From Schistocephalus solidus (Eukaryota > Platyhelminthes > Cestoda > Diphyllobothriidea > Diphyllobothriidae): a stretch of 64,000 nucleotides of DNA. The position numbers and the translations under genes are program-made. Below the pieces are notes generated by a model. The model was not told the origin of the DNA. It did no database searches and saw nothing but the letters and a program-made list of their open reading frames with translations. The stretch lies in NCBI GenBank assembly GCA_017591395.1, contig WEDG01000393.1, forward strand, positions 88,005 through 152,004. The letters run 5' to 3'. Below are positions 57,173 through 64,000 of this stretch, piece after piece (within the stretch, counting starts at the first letter, position 1; every line of letters starts with the position of its first letter).

Positions 57173-59410
57173 AGTTCATAACTACCAAATCTAAATTACT
57201 ATTGTCAGTTCACACCGTTAGCAGTCTCTGCATCATTTCACCGTGTCTGCTCACCAACACATGTCATTTCCACCATATCTAACTTACTACCGTCAATACC
57301 TATCGTTAGCTGTCCCTTCCTCAGTTAACCCTATCTTCTCAACGAGAAATGACACAGCAGTCATATCAAAATAACTACCGTTAATCTTTACCCATAGCAG
57401 ACACTTTGACTGTTAAACATGTCTCTAACCAACACATGCAACTACTGCCATAAATAATTTAATGCGGTCAATACCTACAATAATCACCTCGTCCAGAGTT
57501 TGCCATATCTTATAATCGACTCATGTCATAACTGCCATATCTAAGTTATGACCGACAATCTGTCCCTTAGCAGTCCCTTCCTCGTCTCACAATGTCTACT
57601 CACCGACAAATTTCATAACTGCCATATAGTACCTGAACACTTAATAACTACGATTAGCATTCTTTTCATCAGTTTATCATGTCTCCACGCCAATAAATGG
57701 CATGACATTCATAGTTAAATTACCATCGTCAATCCATACCCTTAGCGGTCTCTTCGTCTGTTCAACATGTCTACTCATCGACACATGTCATTACTACCAT
57801 ATGTAACTTAATATGTTCAATACCTACAGTAACCAGCCCTTTCAAAAGTTCTTATGTCTATTAATCGAAACATGTCATAACTACAATGTCTTAATTATTA
57901 CCGATTCTACAAACTGTAAACAGTCTCTTTCTCAGTTACCCACTTTTCCAACCGGTAAATGGCATTATTTTCATATCCAAATTACTATCGTCAATAAATA
58001 CCATAGTATTATCTTCTTCGATTCAAAAGGTCACCACGCAAAAAAAATCATTACTGCTATACACAACTTAATAGGTAAATGCCTACAGTAATCAGCCATT
58101 TAAACCGTTCAGTATATATTCTACTTGACACATGTCCTAAGTACTATATCGAACGTACTGCAGTCATTCTACACTGTAAGCATTCCCTTCCTCAGTTCGC
58201 CATGACAACTAATCGGCACTTATCATAACTGCAATATCTAACTTGCTACTGGCAATCCCTACCTTAAGAAAACCGTTCCTCAGTTCACAATGTCTACTCA
58301 CCGACACACGCCATTACCACCATATCTTGCTTGAACTGATTATAACTATCGTTAGCAGTCCCTTCATCATTTAACCATATATCATTCGAGATAAATGGCA
58401 TAACTTGGGTACTACTAGGTCACTACCGTCAATTCCTACCCTTAACAGTCTCCTCGTCAGTTCAACATATCTACTCACGGACACATATCATTACTACCAT
58501 ACGTAACTTAAAACGGTCAATACTTGTGGTAATCAGACCATTAGCCAGAGCGTTATGCCTATTAATCGACGTACGTCATAACTGTTATAAAACTTATTAT
58601 TTTCAATACCTACCGTTAGCAGTCCCTTCAGCAAATAACCATGTCTTCTCACCAATAAATGGCATTAATGTCATATTTAAATTACCACCGTCAATCCCTG
58701 CCCTTAGCAGTCTCTTCGTCGGTTCAAAATGTCTACTCACCGACATGTGTCATTAAAAACATCCCTTAATTAATACGGTCAATACCTACAGTAGTCAGCC
58801 CCTTCCACAGTTCCCCTTGTTTACTAATCAACACATGTCTTACCGGTCATATCTAACGTACTACCGTCAAAACATACCGTTAGCAGTCCATTCATCAGAT
58901 AAACATGTCTTCTCACTGATAAATGGCATACATTCCATCTATAACTTACTACCGCCAATTCCTACGCTTAGCCATCCATTCCTCAGTTCACCATGTCTAC
59001 TCACAGACACATGCCATTACCGCCCTATCGTACTAGAAATGTTAATAACTGGTGTTAACCACCTCTTCCTCAAATCGCCAGTTCTACTCACCGATACATG
59101 GCACTACCGCTAGAACTAACGTAATACCGCCAATACCTAACGTTATCAGCGCATTCCATAGTTCAACGCGTCTACTTAGCAACCCATGTCATTACTGCCA
59201 TATGTAACTTAATACCCTCAATAGCTACCTTGAGCAGCCCCTGCGTGAGTTAATCATATCTTCTCAATGATAAATGGCATTATTCTCATATCCAAATTAA
59301 AACCATCCATCCCTACCCTTAGCATTCTTTTCGTCGGTTAAACATATCTTCTCACCGACGCATGTCATTCTGCCATACCTATATTAATGCGGTCAAAACC
59401 AGTAATCATG
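57173..59410. repeat. Satellite array of ~87-88 bp monomers
   Basis: About 25 diverged head-to-tail monomers are present. The landmark CTACTCACCGACACATG (with variants) recurs at about 58468, 58556, 58643, 58730, 58819, 58906 and 58993, giving a period of 87-89 bp. Other landmarks are TACCGTCAATACCTA, CCCTTAGCAGTC and the alternative monomer word GATAAATGGCAT. GATAAATGGCAT monomers recur at intervals of about 263, 350 or 438 bp (3, 4 or 5 monomers), suggesting a loose higher-order arrangement. Monomer divergence is high. There is no spacer/repeat pattern of a CRISPR type. Confidence 0.88.
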
Positions 59411-59921
59411 CCACGGGGATTTTACGGCAGATGTTTACTCAGATGCCACTGGGTATAATAATAAGTAAATGTAATGCTGGCTTGCAGGCAACATCATGCG
59501 AATTATGCAGTGGGGTCAGGCTAGCAGTGAAAAAAACCTCCTGTAGGTATAAGGTTATTAGTGATTTTCTTAACTTTATGTTGCATTCCAATGCCGTGCC
59601 ATGCATTTCATAATAGGGAATCATGGACATGCCACCAAGGAATTACGCACGGCGATCAAAGAATACAGTAATTAAGATCATGTGTCACAGCCATACGGCG
59701 ACCATTTAGCCTGGCAGGCGTAGGGATTGCTATCACAGTTACGAAAATAGACGACTACTTACGGACAGTTTTCGTTCACAGAAAAACTGCCAGACAGCCA
59801 CCACTTAGCAGTCCTTTGGACTATAGTTGTACCAGAAGTCGATCCAATAGCCTGGCCTGTAGCAGTGTTATTTGAACGACTCCTGATTGCAGATGAAGCT
59901 ACTGTCGGTGGCTTGATAAGA
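59411..59921. other. No recognised gene
   Basis: This is unassigned sequence between the satellite and the LINE 3' end. Confidence 0.4.
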
Positions 59922-61830
59922 GGTTTATTTATTTATTTATTTAGAATTTATATTTGGTTAGCACTGGCAAGGCACTGTCTAAGCAAACATTAGTAACGAA
60001 ATAAAGTTTTGACAATGTGTGCAGATAAAATGTACAAATACATAACTTGTCCTGCTATGTCAACAGTTAGCGATATTTTAAAATTAATGGTGAACGAGAA
60101 AAAATAGGCAGTGAAAAAAAGTTCTACCATAAAAATGGAGGCGGAGTTCAATAGGCCTTCATTTTTGAATAGAAGGTAGGAGAAAAAAAACTGCTTAGGA
60201 AAAAATGGTCAGGTGGTAGAGTAGGGTAATACGGTAGTTGCATTTCAGAATGAGATAATGAAACGTCGAGGTGATTCGTTCTTGATCACTTCGGCGTATG
60301 AAACAAAATCTAACGAAAATGCGTCAATGAACTTAAGTCCAGAATTGAATTCTGATGATGGTAAGTATCCAAAGAAACGGTAGCATTTTAGACTGTGGAC
60401 CACCGAATGTGTACGTCCGAAGGAAGTCATCGTTTGGATGACTGGTGATATAAGGAGAAATCATAGGTCATGGGCGACTCGAGGTAGCGAAAATATAGTT
60501 TCAAGGGGTCACTTAAATTTCCGATGGTCCTTTCTCCGAGTCATGGGGAAAGCTTCTGGGAAAAGATGAGGAAAATAAAAGGTTAATAGAATCAGTGTTA
60601 AGATAAATGTGCAGTCTTCGCTTGAATGCAGATAGACTAGAAAACGACCTAATTTCAATTGGCAAGTTATTCCAAAGAAAACTATACCTAGAAGCAAAGA
60701 AGAGAGAGAGCGTTTACACGTGGAGGATGTAGGGTGATGTATAATTAGTGCAGAATTTCTTAGGTTATAAGGAAGACTAACGGGGGTAGTGACAGAAAGC
60801 TTGGGAAGAGTTGAACTATTATTGAGTCGGAAAAGGAGACGAAATCCTGCTTCAAGTCTCATGACCCAATGAAATTTTAGCTTCATTAACTGGCATCTTG
60901 TTGAGTAGGAAGTAGTTGAAAGAGTCGGAAATAGGAGTTTTTCGTGAAGTGTCTTTGGACATTTTCAATTTTTTAACGGCTAGATTCGTTCATAAAACCA
61001 AAGAAAGGACAGAAAAATTCAAGAATGAGAAGTACAAACATACGATAAAGTCTTAATTTAATTTCAGGAAGGTAGAAATTATAAGAAATAAAGCCACAAA
61101 TCTGAGCAGCTTTGGCCGTAATTATATCGGCATGAGGCGAAAGATCTAATTTATTGGTGTAGCCGAAGTCCTTGATAGAGGAACATTCAATCATAGGGCA
61201 ACCTTGAAAAATAAGAGGTTGCGGCAGCCTTATAGGCCCAAAACTCATGTAGCGACACTAAGTAGGTGAGAACTCCATTAGCCATGTGGAGCTACAGGCC
61301 AAAAGAGCGTCTTAGGCGGAATGAATTTGTTCTAGGCACGGTTCGGTTGTAGAGTTAGAGAAGGTATACACGCATTTGAGGTCATCAGCATAAATAAAAG
61401 ATTGAGAATGTTTAACTATTGATGACATATCATTTATATACAGTAAGAATAACAAAGGGCCTAATACGGTACCTTGAAGGACACCACTAACAATCGGAGT
61501 AGCACTTGAGTATGAGGACACTACTAAACATTTTGTTGTCTTTCATTTAGGTATGATCTAATAAAGTCAGTTAGGGGACTACGAAATCCTATAGCTGCAA
61601 GTTTAGCTAGAAGTCGTTTATGAGGCACTTTATCGAATGCCTTACTAAGATCAAATAGATAACTACCACAGAGAGATGATCATTACGAAGAGAGGTTAGT
61701 AGATTTAGAAAAGACATGTGGCAGGTTTCACGAGAGCTGTCCGGTAGGAAGCCGTGTTGGGAAAAAATGATAATTTGATTGCTTATGCAAAAATCCGTGA
61801 TTTGTTGACCGTGGATATGGAAGCTGGGAA
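59922..61830 (-). mobile_element. CR1/Jockey-like LINE, 5'-truncated
   Basis: On the minus strand: QHGFLPDSSRETCH (61770), SGVLQGTVLGPLLFLLYIND and SFIYADDLKCVY with the YADD active-site box intact (61312-61521). Then the C-terminal part: KDFGYTNKLDLSPHADIITA, LPEIKLRLYRMFVLLILEF (60973-61248), and LPYNLRNSALI (60509-60886). It ends in a (TAAA)n tail at 59922-59942. Frameshifts separate the blocks and the endonuclease is absent. Its 5' end joins the MULE relic at about 61.8 kb. It differs in sequence from the LINE at 46.8-50.8 kb. Confidence 0.78.
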
Positions 61831-63110
61831 AAAATCTATCATTGTGGAGTACCAAAACGAGCTGCTCGTGACCCGCTCCGACATGTGCACACAAGACAAA
61901 AACAAAACAAGTAACCACCGAACCTTCGCCGAAGTCGCCTTCGTCTTCTTCCACCTCTGCTGCAGAAGCGTCATAATTCACAACTCTTGAGTTTCTCAAG
62001 AATATGATCTATGTGCTTCATTCCTTCACGGTACTTGTTAGCCTCTGTGAATGGAGGCAAGTTGATATCCAGAACTTTGTCTGCAAAAGAACTGGTACTA
62101 GGATGGGGGTTAGGAGTGTCAGTACTTTCAGTAACTGCAAATACTGCTCTGGTATTCAACCGTTTACAGCCCCTCACAACGAGCCGAGAGTCGACTCCTT
62201 TCGCAGCCAAACAGTTGACTTAATGCGCGCACGGTAGCTTGCAATTCGTAAAGAACCGACAACTACACGCGTCCACCCATTCACTACCATTTTCACACCC
62301 TGAATACTTGAGGAAAACATCTGATTGATACGTTGTCAGTTTCTAACAAATTGCGGCAACATGTCCGTGGCAATCATTTTACTGTCTGAGATGGCAGTAT
62401 TCTTCGGCCTCGAACCTTCCACAGTCAACTACTTTAAACTGACAAAAGGACACTCGACTGTTAACACAGTCAGTTAGCCTCATGTAGCACCTGCACCATT
62501 GTTTGAGGACACTATTAAGACACTCAATCATAATTTTCGTGTTATCACCATAGGTGATAACCTGTACTCTAGTACTTTGGGCCGACATACGCTCACTAAT
62601 AAACAAATTTTCCTTGACATATGGCCAGATTCCCAAAAAATGGTTTTGATGTGCCGAATTGCAGACTTAACTGTTGAAAGGCTCACTGATCTCACAGCCC
62701 TCTTCACAAAAATAAAGTAAAATCAGCTATAGTTTCTGCTATACAGCCACGTGATCTTGTGCCTGAAGGCCTGCTCAACATTAAAAGCACACAATAAAAT
62801 AGATATTTTATTGTCAGGAAAAATTCTTTGCAATAATCTTATTTCCCGATCATCCATGTCAAGGAAAACCTTACGTATTTCCTAAGTAATGGAACACATA
62901 ATTCCCCTTAAAATTCTTTCTACCCATTCGATACTCTTGGCCATTTCACTCCATAAAAACGTATAAAAAATGGAGGGCGCATGACCATACTTATCGGTTA
63001 TCACTTCATGATACAAAACAAACCCAAGGCGGTTAGTTCGGTAGGTAACATACATCTGCACCACCCTTGCGTACTCTGCAAAAATGCTCCTCAGGGCTGG
63101 CATCGTGAAG
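61831..63110 (-). mobile_element. MULE-type transposase relic with SWIM zinc finger
   Basis: On the minus strand: YEVITDKYG-like region (HEVITDKYGHAPSIFY, 63103-62882), then KVFLDMDDREIRLLQRIFPD and ILLCAFNVEQAFRHKITW. Next are YVKENLFISERMSAQSTRVQ, YGDNTKIMIECLNSVLKQW and KYSGCENGSEWV, then a SWIM finger CSCRFFTNCKLPCAH (C-x-C ... C-x-H). An acidic C-terminal tail with SCEL and EVEEDEGDFGEG closes it. This is the MULE / ZSWIM order: a DDE-type core around VTD and MDD, then the SWIM finger. The frame is interrupted by several stops, so it is a pseudogene. It could be a decayed ZSWIM-type host gene, but the surroundings argue for a transposon. Confidence 0.65.
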
Positions 63111-64000
63111 CAAATGGCCTCAATCCCTTTACACCTTAGAGGTCATTAGAGAAAGAGCCACCCTTGCTATTTTGAAGAACCTCCATCATCCCCATGGCCC
63201 ATGTGTCAGTGCACAAATTGTGCCTATGCATGCGTGCCTGATCCTTCATTTTGTAAGAATTCCGTAAGAAAATGCGGACTTGTTTTATAAAAATAAGTCT
63301 TTAGTTTCTTTCTTCTTCTTCCATCTTAAATAAACCTTCAACTGACCAGCAGATGACCGGATCTGACTTATCATATTGATCAGACTTTGACCAGATTTCC
63401 CCTAAAACCGCGGACTTTGGGATACGCTGAAACCAACATCCGGTTGCACATAGGGTTTTGCACTAGGTAAACGGGCAGTTTTCCTCCGAATTCTACTGCC
63501 GAGAAGTGTGCCTTGCTTCCGAAATTCATGGACCCGACAGGATATCAGTTAAATGGCAAATAGTTACTTACTCGTACGATTTGCATTTTCCACAGAGTAT
63601 GTGGGTTCATGAACGCACGCAAAGATGACATATTGAAATTTTACTGAACAGTAAGCGGCGTGGCTATCAGACAACTCACCTCTGTGAGAAATAAGAAAGT
63701 TGCACTTGGCTACCTGAAATTTTATAAAAAGGTAGCCACATTTTCACTTTCATTTTCATAGTCACTTATACTGGACATCAATCCATGGTTATTATTTAAC
63801 ACACCATTTAGCATAACGCGCTTAAATAGTGCACGCAGAATCAAGGTCTACTCTTGTGTTTTAGCATGTTAGGGGAAGATGGAATTGACATCCGTAAGTC
63901 CTGCAGTGCATCCTCATTGAACAGTTCCATCGTGACCACATTTCGGGAGGAAAGGTTTCGTGGTTTTGATCCATTTTAAAGGTTTTACAATAAATAAATA
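63111..64000. other. No recognised gene
   Basis: I see no coding motif. It may hold the 5' remainder of the MULE relic. Confidence 0.35.

Noticed and set aside
57173..59410. CRISPR-like array
   Set aside because: Monomers are about 87 bp, contiguous and diverged throughout, with no constant repeat and variable spacer. This is a eukaryotic satellite.

Overview
The window is nuclear DNA of a metazoan, most likely a parasitic flatworm with a large, repeat-rich genome. A diphyllobothriid-like tapeworm is my best guess, but this is inference. Supporting signs are coding exons split by very short (36-46 nt) GT-AG introns mixed with multi-kilobase introns, degenerate TTAGGG-like tracts, and a dense mix of CR1/Jockey-like and RTE-like LINEs, a Penelope-like relic, Ty3/Gypsy pol, TNP2-like (CACTA superfamily) transposases and a SWIM/MULE relic. 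No bacterial-style genes, operons or CRISPR arrays are present.

Layout. 1-5.7 kb is non-coding apart from a TTAGGG-like tract and a copy of a dispersed SINE-like repeat. From 26.2 kb down to 5.7 kb on the minus strand lie three exon-quality blocks (26171-24758, 19284-19164, 6805-5740). They join in a consistent reading phase and may form one gene for a long, low-complexity, proline-rich and WxxF-rich protein, possibly an endocytic adaptor. A candidate plus-strand gene (exons near 10.8 and 14.5 kb) would sit inside its intron. The same stretch holds a 340-bp palindromic element (20.65-20.99 kb) and a compound trinucleotide microsatellite (21.55-21.70 kb). 26.2-31 kb is mostly non-coding, with a TTAGGG-like tract and a head-to-head pair of tRNA-like SINE sequences.

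31.2-39.5 kb (minus) holds the one gene I can solve completely: calumenin, an ER calcium-binding CREC protein. It has seven exons, 317 codons, a signal peptide, five intact EF-hand loops and one degenerate loop, a C-terminal HEEL signal, and one GC-AG intron. Its introns carry an antisense Penelope-like relic and two SINE-like copies.

40-64 kb is a transposon graveyard. It contains a TNP2-like transposase with an adjacent DUF4806-like gene (40.6-43.7 kb, plus), a CR1-like LINE fragment (43.9-45.7 kb, plus) and a nearly full-length decayed CR1-like LINE (50.8-46.8 kb, minus). These are followed by a 205-bp direct-repeat pair (51.6 and 52.9 kb), an RTE-like LINE (53.1-54.8 kb, plus) and Gypsy RNase H plus integrase (54.8-55.8 kb, plus). 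The integrase is cut off by a second, divergent TNP2-like transposase (57.2-55.8 kb, minus). An array of ~87-bp satellite monomers (57.17-59.41 kb) directly abuts that transposase. The window closes with another LINE (61.8-59.9 kb, minus) fused to a SWIM-zinc-finger MULE relic (63.1-61.8 kb, minus).

The most novel-looking unit is the 40.6-43.7 kb pair. A TNP2-like transposase and a DUF4806-like protein lie in the same orientation, about 180 bp apart, with CACTA-style short tandem/hairpin repeats upstream. This suggests a two-gene DNA transposon.
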